DNA of 64,000 nt from Thermus filiformis (lineage in GTDB: Bacteria > Deinococcota > Deinococci > Deinococcales > Thermaceae), in contig NZ_JPSL02000039.1 of NCBI RefSeq assembly GCF_000771745.2, positions 1 through 64,000 on the forward strand, read 5' to 3'. Every line of letters starts with the position of its first letter. Position 1 is the stretch's first letter. Position numbers and translations under genes: made by a program. This document shows positions 1-8,116 of the stretch, piece by piece. The notes under the pieces are model-generated. The model had not been told where the DNA came from, searched no databases, and saw nothing but the letters and a program-made list of their open reading frames with translations.

Positions 1-1
1 C

Positions 2-115
2 TTTCTGGTGTCGCTGTTGCACCGGGAGGGGATTAGGCAAAAGAAGGCGGCCCTAGAGGCTTTCTCCTTCCATCCCCTCTCCGCCCTCAGGTTCCTGGGG
101 CTTTATGCGTCATAG
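2..115 (+). mobile_element. Transposase C-terminal fragment (IS end at window edge)
   Basis: One plus-strand frame is open from base 2 to a TAG at 113-115 and reads as a protein C-terminus of about 37 residues, ending in FLGLYAS. It resembles the tails of transposases in Thermus insertion sequences, but I cannot assign an IS family from this piece. It stops only a few bases before a glycosyltransferase on the other strand breaks off prematurely, which is what an IS inserted into that gene would produce. The rest of the element lies outside the window, so terminal inverted repeats and target duplication cannot be checked. Confidence 0.5.
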
Positions 116-118
116 CGG

Positions 119-1036
119 TCAAGTCTGCAGTATTATGAGAAATGCATCCGCTTGGTTCAATAGCGTGTAGACTTCGCCCTTAGGCACGGGCTCCTCAAAA
201 GACACGTTGCCAAGCCCCAGCTCCCGTGCCCTACGGATAAGAGTCGGCTTCTCCGGACCATCTCCCACAAAGCGAAAACGCACTCGCCTCCCCCATCCCT
301 CCTTTTCCAGAAGGTGAGCGGCTTCCAGGGCGAGCTCCAAGCCGTTGGCGAGTCCGTGAGCCCCGGCGTACATCACCGTGAAGGGTTCCTTCGGCTGGGG
401 TGGCGAAGGTGTGGGAACGAGCTCCAGGTCTATACCGTTCGGAATCCACACAACCCGGGAGGGGTCCGCCCCCTTGGCCGTCATGTACTCGCCAGCGTCC
501 GGAAGCAAGGTAACGATCGTCGAAGCTTTGCGATATAAGTGTCGCTCAATTTTATCCAGGAGCACAACGAAGGGATGACTCGGCGGAATGTCCCCCAGGT
601 CTATAAGGCTCTGGGGCCACAGGTCACGCACCTCCAGAACGAAGGGCACCCTAAAGTGGCTGGCCAGCCACTCCGCCGCCAGCGCGGCAAAGGGGTGAGG
701 GCTGGAGCCTAGGATCACATCGGGTTTTGCTAATCGGAATCCTCTTCCCAGTTGCCACACCCGGTAGGAAAAGGTGAGCATGTTCCATACTCGGGCAGGG
801 GAGTTCCCTTTATAGGGGGGTGTTCGTATCCAATAGAACGGAACCCCGTCGGTGAGTTCCAGTTTGTGGGTTTCTCTATTCGCCAGCCGCTCCTCTTTGG
901 TCCCGTGGTTGAAGCTCGATGCCCAAATGATAACCTGATGACCACGCTTTAGGAGTTCCTTTGCTAAGGTGTAGTGGCGCGTAATCCCCGCCTGGGATGG
1001 GGGGAGAGCGTAGTGGTTCACCATCCATACATTCAT
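119..1036 (-). pseudogene. Glycosyltransferase family 4, C-terminally truncated (WbuB-like)
   Basis: The N-terminus MNVWMVNHYALPP and the later motifs EVRDLWPQS and IPNGID are typical of GT4 transferases of the WbuB type, which move a sugar from a nucleotide donor to a lipid-linked acceptor at the inner membrane. The product is 305 residues, about 100 shorter than family members. It ends at DAFLIILQT, just where the C-terminal donor-binding region with its E-x7-E motif should follow. The stop at 119-121 abuts a transposase end, so the gene was probably cut by an insertion sequence and is likely inactive. Its ATG overlaps the stop of the upstream remnant (ATGA), a sign of former translational coupling. 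Confidence 0.75.
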
Positions 1037-1335
1037 GACCCCACCTCCAAAAAGATCCGTGCAGGGCGTTGGGCAGCCCGCCCACCCCCGTACGGGTCAG
1101 TCTCCCTTCCTCTTCCATGATAGAGCTTAGCACAGGCTCTATGACGAAATTGATCTCCTCTGGCATCCTGCGGTTGAAGGAGCGCAGGCCCGCCTCCACG
1201 TGGGCTACGGTAATGTGGAGCGTCACCCTCAACCTCATGCCCCAGACGCTTTAGCTCTCGGGCAAGAGCAGATAGGCGCACCTGGGAAGCGCCAACTTCA
1301 GGAGGAAAGTATTGAGTGAGTATTAAGAAGCGCAT
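1033..1335 (-). pseudogene. Composite scar: glycosyltransferase start fused to WecB fragments
   Basis: A 100-codon frame begins with MRFLILTQYFPPEVGAS, a classic GT4 N-terminus. After about 35 codons the DNA switches to a piece nearly identical to the wecB gene nearby: bases 1150-1232 match 3596-3678 with only a few differences. In another frame that piece reads HVEAGLRSF and RRMPEE, the WecB signature. A last piece reads DPYGGGRAAQR, which resembles a WecB C-terminus and again requires a frameshift. The open frame is therefore a chance fusion of three gene pieces left by deletion or recombination. No functional product is expected. Confidence 0.75.
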
Positions 1336-1361
1336 ATCTCAGCTCACTTCTAGAGGTGCTA

Positions 1362-2318
1362 TTATTCGTTTTCTACGAGCTTTTTTAGTGTTTTGAGAAT
1401 CTTCTTGTATTCCTCACTAGCCCGAGCCGGAACCCCCATCACCGTTGTACCCTCCGGTACATCACTTACTACTAACGCCCCCAACCCAATCATTGCCCTG
1501 TCGCCTATCGAAACCCCATTCCGCAAGCAGGCAGATGGGGCAATCCAAGCGTAATCACCTATATGCGTACTACCGCCGACCATAGCGTGGGCAATAACTG
1601 CGGCATTGCGCCCGACCACGACATTATGCGCGATGTGGACTAGGTTGTCTATCTTAGCGCCTTCGCGAATAATTGTATCCCCCAAGGTTCCCCTGTCAAT
1701 TGTAGTATTTGCGCCAATCTCAACATTGTCTTCTATCAACACACCACCAATGTGCGGAAATTTTTCCAATTCTCCATTCTCATCGCGTTCGTATCCAAAT
1801 CCATCCGCTCCAATAACTGTCCCTGCGTGAATGGTTACGTTACGGCCAATACGGGTGTTTGAGTAAATGTGAACGTGCCCGTAAATGACCGTTCCCTCTC
1901 CAATGATGCATTTAGTGCCAACATAGGTGAACGGACCAATGTATACTTCTGGGTGGATTTCTGCATCTGACTCTATTACAGCCGTAGGATGGATCCCTCG
2001 AGGTTTTGGTTGAGAGAAAAAGGCCTCTACCAATCTCATGAAAGAAAGGCGAGGATTTCTCACTTTGATTATGGTTTTCCCAGAAAATTCCGATTCATCA
2101 AAAGCAACATCCTCAGGGCACAAAATTACGCCAGCTTTAGTAGAACGAATCAAATCAAGGGCCTCAAAGCCAGCCTTCCTGCAAAAAGTAACGGCAGATT
2201 CGTCTCGAGCTTCTCTTATGGGTGCCGGATGAGTGACGGTTCTTTTTATGGGGCCAATTACCCTTAAAACATCGCCGCCCAGAACCTCGATTATCTTCTC
2301 TAGCTCAATCCTTTTCAT
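1362..2318 (-). CDS. LpxD-like UDP-sugar N-acyltransferase (left-handed beta-helix)
   Basis: The 318-residue product has the LpxD layout: an N-terminal UDP-sugar binding domain (about residues 1-95), then a hexapeptide-repeat beta-helix starting near GIHPTAVI. The LpxD signature [12 protein letters not shown] supplies the catalytic histidine, and GADGFGYE is also typical. LpxD transfers an acyl chain to the amino group of a UDP-glucosamine derivative in lipid A synthesis. Thermus is generally held to lack lipid A, so the acceptor here may be another amino sugar, or the enzyme may transfer a short acyl group. The gene has clearly lower GC than most of the operon, suggesting transfer. I chose the ATG at 2318 behind GGGGGG; a GTG at 2324 is also possible. 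Confidence 0.85.
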   Translation of the reverse strand: MKRIELEKIIEVLGGDVLRVIGPIKRTVTHPAPIREARDESAVTFCRKAGFEALDLIRSTKAGVILCPEDVAFDESEFSGKTIIKVRNPRLSFMRLVEAFFSQPKPRGIHPTAVIESDAEIHPEVYIGPFTYVGTKCIIGEGTVIYGHVHIYSNTRIGRNVTIHAGTVIGADGFGYERDENGELEKFPHIGGVLIEDNVEIGANTTIDRGTLGDTIIREGAKIDNLVHIAHNVVVGRNAAVIAHAMVGGSTHIGDYAWIAPSACLRNGVSIGDRAMIGLGALVVSDVPEGTTVMGVPARASEEYKKILKTLKKLVENE

Positions 2319-2344
2319 TGCCACCCCCCTTATACTCGCCTCAT

Positions 2345-3004
2345 TTACTCAATTTTACCGGGAAGACGTGAGACCACTCTTAGAACTTCGTAGGCCTCAG
2401 CGTATTTCACCCCAGCTTGAACTCCTCTTATCCGGGCCAAACCCTCTATGAGCTCCCTACGAAAATAAGGACGTTCGAGGATGAATTGGGTTTGATAACT
2501 CTGGAGGGCCTCCCACTTCTTTTCCAGATGGGGGTCTTCCAGCTCCACAAGAAGATCTGCCCCAAAAGAGAGGTGATTCCAGGGCAATTCATATCCAAGC
2601 ACAGTCGTTTGTTTGAAGGCACGAAGACCCTCGGCGTGGATAACCTGGTGATCCTGATGGAGATCGGTACTTGCGGGCAAAAAGACAGCATCCGGATTGA
2701 TTTTTCTCTTAAGTCCAATGATGTTTTCCAAAATTTCCTGCCTATGATAGTTGAGTTTTCTCACCTCAAAGTCAAAAATTTCTAGATTTTCTCGCGGAAT
2801 GCCCAGGGCTTTCGTGGCCATGAGAAATTCCTCTTTCAACGTCCCAGGTGGCGCTCCTTTCGGAAGAGACTGGTCGGCAGTAGAGAAGACCGCAACAAAG
2901 AGATCCACCCCTTCCTCTAGGAGCCTAGCCATGGTGCCACCGCAACCGAGTTCGGCGTCATCGGTATGGGGGGCTAGTATCAAAACACGCTTCCACTCAA
3001 ACAT
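2345..3004 (-). CDS. PIG-L/LmbE-family deacetylase
   Basis: The 219-residue protein has the PIG-L zinc-binding motif [12 protein letters not shown] near the N-terminus (AHxDD-type) and a second metal-site histidine pair in STDLHQDHQ. Enzymes of this family remove the N-acetyl group from GlcNAc-containing substrates such as GlcNAc-PI, GlcNAc-Ins or bacillithiol precursors. The start at 3004 follows a good ribosome site (GGAGG). It sits directly behind wecB and 26 bp before the LpxD-like gene, shares their low GC, and could supply a free amine for that acyltransferase. The substrate is not known from sequence. Confidence 0.82.
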   Translation of the reverse strand: MFEWKRVLILAPHTDDAELGCGGTMARLLEEGVDLFVAVFSTADQSLPKGAPPGTLKEEFLMATKALGIPRENLEIFDFEVRKLNYHRQEILENIIGLKRKINPDAVFLPASTDLHQDHQVIHAEGLRAFKQTTVLGYELPWNHLSFGADLLVELEDPHLEKKWEALQSYQTQFILERPYFRRELIEGLARIRGVQAGVKYAEAYEVLRVVSRLPGKIE

Positions 3005-3006
3005 TT

Positions 3007-3993
3007 TTACCTCCATGAGATAGAGTAGGAGCTTGGAGGAGGAGCAAGCCGGTTCCACCTCAGTTCCACAAGCTCCACCCACTCCGTCTCCTCCCGTAGG
3101 GTAACGCAGGACACCCGGTAGAAGAAGGCCTCCTTTTGCACCCCGCCGGAATCGGTGGCGATAAGGCGGGCGTTCTTCTCCAGCATCACCATATCCAGGT
3201 AGCCCACGGGCTCTATGGCCAGCACCCGCTCCAGGTAGCCCCCGAGCCCGAAGGCCTCGGCCCGCTTCCGGGTTCTGGGGTGGACGGGGAAGACCACGGG
3301 GAGCTCCCGGTGGACCTCGGCTAGGGCCTCGAGGATGGCCCCAAGGCGCTCGGGGTCGTCGGTGTTCTCGGCCCGGTGCACGGTGGCCAGGATGTAGCCC
3401 TTGGGGTGGAGGCCCAGGCGCTCGAGGACCCGGCTTTCCCGCTCGGCCTTGGCCCCGTAGTAGAGGGCGGCGTCGTACATCACGTCCCCCACCAAGTAGA
3501 TTTTATCATCCGGGATGCCCTCCCGGCGGAGGTTCCTCACCGCCGTCTCGGTGGGGGCAAAGAGGAGGTCGGCGGCGTGGTCCGTGAGCACCCGGTTGAT
3601 CTCCTCCGGCATCCTGCGGTTGAAGGAGCGCAGGCCCGCCTCCACATGGGCTACGGGGATGTGGAGCTTCACCGCCGCCAGGGCCCCGGCGAGGGTGCTG
3701 TCGGTGTCGCCGTAGACCAGCACCCAGTCGGGCTTCTCCTGGAGGAGCACCCCCTCGAGGGCCTCCAGCATCCGGCCCGTGTTCTGGCCGTGGGTGCCGC
3801 CCCCGATGCCCAGGTGGTAGTCGGGCTCGGGGATCTCCAGCTCCTCAAAGAAGACCCGGCTCATGTTGTCGTCGTAGTGCTGGCCGGTGTGGACCAACAC
3901 CTCCCGCACCCCCGCCTCAGCCCGGAGGACCCGGGAGACCGCCGCCGCCTTGATGAACTGGGGCCGGGCGCCCACGACGCTTACCACCTTCAT
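3007..3993 (-). CDS. wecB: UDP-GlcNAc 2-epimerase, WecB/WbpI type, 3' end altered
   Basis: Motifs GARPQFIKAAA, HTGQHYDDNMS and HVEAGLRSFNRRMPEE mark the non-hydrolysing UDP-GlcNAc 2-epimerase family. These enzymes invert C2 of UDP-GlcNAc, or of the 2,3-diamino uronate in WbpI/WlbD pathways, which suits the neighbouring dehydrogenases and aminotransferase. Its ATG overlaps the upstream glycosyltransferase stop (ATGA). The protein is 328 residues, about 30-40 short of the family. After NRLAPPP it runs into the unrelated tail SSYSISWR just before the low-GC PIG-L gene, so the normal C-terminal helix is missing. Activity is therefore uncertain. Confidence 0.85.
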   Translation of the reverse strand: MKVVSVVGARPQFIKAAAVSRVLRAEAGVREVLVHTGQHYDDNMSRVFFEELEIPEPDYHLGIGGGTHGQNTGRMLEALEGVLLQEKPDWVLVYGDTDSTLAGALAAVKLHIPVAHVEAGLRSFNRRMPEEINRVLTDHAADLLFAPTETAVRNLRREGIPDDKIYLVGDVMYDAALYYGAKAERESRVLERLGLHPKGYILATVHRAENTDDPERLGAILEALAEVHRELPVVFPVHPRTRKRAEAFGLGGYLERVLAIEPVGYLDMVMLEKNARLIATDSGGVQKEAFFYRVSCVTLREETEWVELVELRWNRLAPPPSSYSISWR

Positions 3994-5180
3994 GTGCACC
4001 TCTCCCATAGTGCGAGGAGCTTCCCCACCACTTGCTGCGCGGAAAACTCCTCTTCAACCCGCCTTCTTCCCTGCCTGCCCACGGCCTCGGCGTAGGCGGG
4101 GTTCAGGTAAAAGGCATGTATGGCCTCGGCCAAAGCTCCAGGGTCCTTGTCCGGTACAAGGACCCCGGCCCCGTCCCGGAGAAGCTCGGGAATCCCCCCC
4201 GTACGGGTGGAAACCACAGGGATTCCGTAGCTCATCGCCTCCATAAGAGCGACCGGGATGCCCTCGTTGAGGCCATCCCCCAGGTCCACGCTGGACAGGG
4301 CCACCAGGTCCACCCGCCTCTCCCGGTACAAGGACAGTAGCTCTTCGTGGGACAGGAAGCCCAGAAAGCGCACGCGCCCCTCGAGACCGAGCCGCGCCAC
4401 CCGTTCCTGAATCTCCGCCTTGAGCTCCCCCTCCCCCGCCAGCCACAACGCGATCGGGTCGGGGAGAATGCGCAGCGCCTCCACCAGATAGCGATGCCCC
4501 TTTCTCTCTATGAAGGCGGCCGGGCAAAGAACCACGAATCCCTTCCTTTCGCCAGGTGGTCGGTCCACGACCGGGGCCTCGGGCAGGCGTATGCCCAAAT
4601 GGAGGATCAACGCTTTCTCTGGTGGCACCCCCCTCTCCAGGGCCATGGCCTTGGTCTTCTCCGATATGCAGCGGAAGAAACAGGCTTGCTCCGCTTTCTT
4701 GCGCAACAGGTTATTCTCCACGATGTCCCAGCGGTGGGCGGTCAGGCTCCAGGGGACTCCGGAGACCGCGCTGGCCACCATGGCCATGCTGGCCGTGGTG
4801 GCGGCCCAGTGAACATGGATGTGGTCTGCCCGCCACTCCCGGGCCAGCTTCCCCAACCAAAGCCCCTTGGGGTATACAGCCAGGTTTTTGAGGAGGTGGC
4901 GGAGGTTCGGGGTCAGAAGAAGACGCAGGGCACCCAGGGCCTTCAAAGGACTGCGCAGCAGCATCTCCAAGGCCCCTCGGAGAACCCGCCAGGAGATCAA
5001 AGGCTCGGAAACCGTTTGGTTCAAAACGGAATGGGCTTCTGGATGGACGAGGGGGCCTCGAGGGTACATGGGCACCACCCGCACCTCCACCCCTCGGCGC
5101 TGGAGCTCCTCAATCTCCGGGTAGAGAAAGACCTCCCCCGGGCCGAAGGGAAGTGTGGAAGTAATATAAAGAAGTCTCAT
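3990..5180 (-). CDS. Glycosyltransferase family 4
   Basis: This 396-residue protein has a GT-B fold pattern: an N-terminal acceptor domain opening MRLLYITSTLPFGPGE, and a C-terminal donor domain with GRVRFLGFLSHEEL and EGIPVALMEAMSYGIPVV, the E-x7-E motif that binds the nucleotide sugar. It should add one sugar of the surface polysaccharide repeat on the cytoplasmic side of the membrane. It overlaps wecB downstream by ATGA, and its ATG overlaps the end of the degenerate epimerase gene upstream. The sugar it transfers cannot be told. Confidence 0.88.
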   Translation of the reverse strand: MRLLYITSTLPFGPGEVFLYPEIEELQRRGVEVRVVPMYPRGPLVHPEAHSVLNQTVSEPLISWRVLRGALEMLLRSPLKALGALRLLLTPNLRHLLKNLAVYPKGLWLGKLAREWRADHIHVHWAATTASMAMVASAVSGVPWSLTAHRWDIVENNLLRKKAEQACFFRCISEKTKAMALERGVPPEKALILHLGIRLPEAPVVDRPPGERKGFVVLCPAAFIERKGHRYLVEALRILPDPIALWLAGEGELKAEIQERVARLGLEGRVRFLGFLSHEELLSLYRERRVDLVALSSVDLGDGLNEGIPVALMEAMSYGIPVVSTRTGGIPELLRDGAGVLVPDKDPGALAEAIHAFYLNPAYAEAVGRQGRRRVEEEFSAQQVVGKLLALWERCT

Positions 5181-5627
5181 TTGAGGATCGCCTCCGGAGA
5201 GTTCCGAAGTTTATGGTAGGCCTTCACACCCAAAGCTTCCCCTCGGGAGAGGGGGGGTTGAATCCAAAATGGGGCCAACCCCCCAGGCCATCCTGGCTTT
5301 CCAAAAGCCAGTCGCACAACGTGAGGAACCGTGCCCTTTCCTCGGGTTGTGGGCCATAACCCACCTATCCCAGTGCCCCAGGGCCTTCTGGGCGATCGTA
5401 GTGGCAAAGTAGACCCTTCGCCCGTCCTCAGTGAGGTTGACGGGTATCCCCTTGTCGTCCGTGGGCCCGGGCCAGAGGGTTTTCCCGGTGAGATCGTTGA
5501 AGTATCCGCGAAGGCGGCCAGGTTCAAAAACCCTTCCCAAACCCTGAGGAAGGTGGTAATAGCTCCTTCCCAACAGCATCTGGATCCAACGGAGTCCTAA
5601 GTAAACCCATCTTTTACCGGTGGCCAT
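5177..5627 (-). pseudogene. D-glucuronyl C5-epimerase-like gene, frameshifted and truncated
   Basis: The first ~90 codons read as the N-terminal part of a D-glucuronyl C5-epimerase family protein, with YFNDLTGKT, DDKGIPVNLTEDG and TTIAQKALGHWDRW. After RWVMAHNP the similarity jumps to another frame, where FLTLCDWLLESQDGLGGWP continues the family pattern up to NPPSPEGK. The gene then ends near 5177, having lost the catalytic C-terminal domain. The start at 5627 follows GGGGGG and overlaps the upstream glycosyltransferase stop. Such enzymes convert D-glucuronate to L-iduronate in a polymer. Here the gene is broken, so the modification is presumably lost. Confidence 0.75.
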
Positions 5628-6735
5628 ATCCCCCCCTGGTCTTCTCAAGAAGCCCTAGGTAAAGTTCCCCGTAGGCCCGCGCGGTCTGCCGGATGTCAAA
5701 GCGCTCCCGCACCCTTTCCCAACCCGCCTCCCCCATCTGCCTTCTAAGCTCCCCCGAGGAAGCCACCCGGAGGATGGCCTCGGCCAGGGCTCCCGGGTCC
5801 CCCGGGGGGACCAGGAAACCGGTCACCCCGTGCTCCACCAGCTCGGGAACCCCCCCGACCTTCGTAGCCACTACCGGCTTTCCGGCGGCCATGGCTTCCA
5901 GCACCACCAGGGGAACCCCCTCCCAGTCCGAGGGAAGGAGCAGGGCATCCGCCTGAGAAAGCAGCTCGGGAATATCCCGCCTTAGACCCAAAAACCGGAC
6001 GTACTCTACGAGCCCCGCCTTTTGCACCTGCTCCTCTACCTGGGGCCGGAGAGGCCCCTCTCCCACCAACCAGAGTTCCATGGAGGGAAGCCGAGCCAAG
6101 GCCTGCGCGAAGGCCTCCACCAATAGGCGGTGATTCTTCTGAGGAGCGAAGCGGCCCACATGTATCCAGACGAGCTTTCCGCGGCGAGGCCAAGTCTGCA
6201 CCCCACCTCCAGAAAAGCGTTCCAAGGGTATTCCGTTGTAAATGACAGGCGTCTGGACACGGGGTCCGTAAACGGCGCGCACCGTGGACGCCACCTCCTG
6301 GGAGATGCTTACGGGGACCACCCCTAAAAACCCGAAGGCCAGCCTGTGCACCCACTTTCCCACGGCATCCACCTCCTTCTGAGCCACGTTGTGCATCGTG
6401 TGGACGCGCACGGGAACGCGGTGGAACAGGCTGGGGAGCAGCGCGTAGCGCAGCACATAGAGGTGAGTGTGCACCACCTGGGGCTTGAACGTGCGGATCA
6501 CCGATGAGAGGGGACGCACAACATTCGGGTCTGGCCCTCGGCGCTTGTTGAGGAAAAAGACGTTCAGTCCCTTTTCCCGAACTTCCTGCTCCAACATCGT
6601 CCCGCTCTCCGGGAAGAGGCTCACGGCAGCCACTTCAAACCGCTCCTTGTCCATGGCCTCCATGAGGTCCACCACCAGGCGCTCTGCCCCGCCTGGGCCG
6701 AAGTTAGGAAGGATGTGAAGAACGCGAATCTTCAT
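5614..6735 (-). CDS. Glycosyltransferase family 4
   Basis: The 373-residue GT4 protein starts MKIRVLHILPNFGPGGAER, the usual opening of this family. It carries the donor-domain motifs VGRFAPQKNH, LVGEGPLRP and EGVPLVVLEAMAAGKPVV. An open frame extends 105 codons further upstream, but that part lies inside the polymerase gene and has no family match. The ATG at 6735 overlaps the polymerase stop as ATGA and is preceded by GAGGGAGGAAAG. It should extend the lipid-linked oligosaccharide. Specificity is unknown. Confidence 0.9.
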   Translation of the reverse strand: MKIRVLHILPNFGPGGAERLVVDLMEAMDKERFEVAAVSLFPESGTMLEQEVREKGLNVFFLNKRRGPDPNVVRPLSSVIRTFKPQVVHTHLYVLRYALLPSLFHRVPVRVHTMHNVAQKEVDAVGKWVHRLAFGFLGVVPVSISQEVASTVRAVYGPRVQTPVIYNGIPLERFSGGGVQTWPRRGKLVWIHVGRFAPQKNHRLLVEAFAQALARLPSMELWLVGEGPLRPQVEEQVQKAGLVEYVRFLGLRRDIPELLSQADALLLPSDWEGVPLVVLEAMAAGKPVVATKVGGVPELVEHGVTGFLVPPGDPGALAEAILRVASSGELRRQMGEAGWERVRERFDIRQTARAYGELYLGLLEKTRGGYGHR

Positions 6736-7967
6736 CTTTCCTCCCTCGCCAAGGATAGGGCCGATCCATACAGAAAGAACGCTATTTTGACATATTCCCA
6801 GGTGAGAGACATGCCGGCGATCCAATAGGCCACGAAGCCCAATAAGAGCCCCCACGCAAGGGGTTCCTTTTTCCGTTTCCTCCACAGTTGGTGAAATAAG
6901 GTTGCCTGCAGAAGGACGAAAAAGAAAAAGCCAACTATGCCAGTCTCGGCCAAGACGGAAAGAAACATGTTGTGGGCCACACCTCCTCCACCGTCTTCTC
7001 TCATGGCGGCAATGTGGGCGGCCATGTCTGAATACTGAGGAGAGACCCATGCGAAGTTAGCAACTCCCACCCCACCCAACGGGTGCTCGGTAAACACATA
7101 CCAGGCGGCTCGCCAGATGTCCCAGCGCCCGGCCCAGGTGTCTTCGCTGGAGAGGTTACCTAGGGTTTCCGCTCTTTCCAGGAACGTTCTAATCCACGGG
7201 GTTTCCGAAAGAGCAAAAAGGCCAGCCGGGCCAATAACTCCAACAAAGATGAGCAAAAGGATTCCGCGCCGACCCCGCTTCAGCAACCCTAGACCTAGGT
7301 TAAATAGAGCATTTACTAGGGCACTCCTTGAACCGGAAAGGGGTACCGCGATAACAGCGATCCATGACGCTAGGGATAAGATGTACTTGAACCTCCACGC
7401 CATGTAAGCTAGAGCACCGAAATAGCAGACTAGGAAGGCGATAAGTGCTAAGTTTGCGTAGTCATTCGGGTCCTTTCCCCCGCTAGAAAAACGTCCGGAC
7501 TCGGCAAGAAGAGGGTTTGGGTGGGGAAGGATAAACCCCAGTGGGAGTGAAATGATCACCCCCAAGACTATAGCCACCCACAACCTAGCCACTAAAGCTA
7601 GTGGAAGCGAAGCTATAGCAAAAGTGATTCCCAAGAGACTTAGATAGCTCACAAATCTAGTGGTGGCCCAGTCCACATTGGGTGCCCAGAGAATGGTCAC
7701 ACCCGACCAGAACACGAAGAGGAGGAGGGCGTATGAAGCACCGTTGCGCAAGGTCTGAACAGCATTTCTGGCCAACTTGGGGCTTACCAATAAGAAGGAA
7801 ACAAACATTGCCAATACGATGAAGCCTATAAAGCGGAACAGACTTCCTAGGCCCAAAACGTTGTAACCGTCAAAAGGAAGGGTGAAGGCGAGAAGGCCGA
7901 GAGATAAGAACAGCGCTTTTTCCACCCAACTTACTTTGAGTATTCTTTTCGGCAATGAGTAATTCAT
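6732..7967 (-). CDS. O-antigen polymerase/ligase family membrane protein (Wzy-like)
   Basis: About 411 residues with roughly ten hydrophobic segments. A central loop contains SGSRSALVNALFNLG, then WDIWRAAWYVFTEHPLGGVGVANF, the Wzy_C pattern of O-antigen polymerases and ligases. With the flippase two genes upstream it probably polymerises repeat units on the outer face of the inner membrane (Wzx/Wzy route). GC is clearly lower than in the surrounding genes. I chose the ATG at 7967 (MNYSLPKR) behind GGGTGAG; a TTG at 7985 would add six residues. Confidence 0.85.
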   Translation of the reverse strand: MNYSLPKRILKVSWVEKALFLSLGLLAFTLPFDGYNVLGLGSLFRFIGFIVLAMFVSFLLVSPKLARNAVQTLRNGASYALLLFVFWSGVTILWAPNVDWATTRFVSYLSLLGITFAIASLPLALVARLWVAIVLGVIISLPLGFILPHPNPLLAESGRFSSGGKDPNDYANLALIAFLVCYFGALAYMAWRFKYILSLASWIAVIAVPLSGSRSALVNALFNLGLGLLKRGRRGILLLIFVGVIGPAGLFALSETPWIRTFLERAETLGNLSSEDTWAGRWDIWRAAWYVFTEHPLGGVGVANFAWVSPQYSDMAAHIAAMREDGGGGVAHNMFLSVLAETGIVGFFFFVLLQATLFHQLWRKRKKEPLAWGLLLGFVAYWIAGMSLTWEYVKIAFFLYGSALSLAREER

Positions 7968-7988
7968 GCTCACCCAACTGTCCAACTT

Positions 7989-8116
7989 TTATTCAACTTC
8001 GTTTTGATCCACTACTATGAACTCAAAGTTCCGGTAGGTCTGAGCATCCAAGGAGACAAAAAGCGTTCCAGATCCTCCGCACGTCTTACCGTAGCCAGCG
8101 CTAGGGAAAAGTTCAT
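7989..8116 (-). pseudogene. Glycosyltransferase family 2 remnant
   Basis: Between the flippase and the polymerase is the start of a GT2 gene. It has an ATG at 8116 behind GGAGGTGAG, overlapping the flippase stop, then MNFSLALATVRRAEDLERFL. Moving to the +1 frame restores SLDAQTYRNFEFIVVDQN, which is the family's canonical N-terminus. The frame stops at a TAA at 7989-7991. Only about 42 of roughly 250-300 codons remain. This is a frameshifted and deleted relic of a sugar transferase. Confidence 0.75.

Noticed and set aside
6736-7050. Long N-terminal extension of the GT4 gene
   Set aside because: It lies inside the polymerase gene; the ATG at 6735 has a ribosome site and the usual GT4 start.
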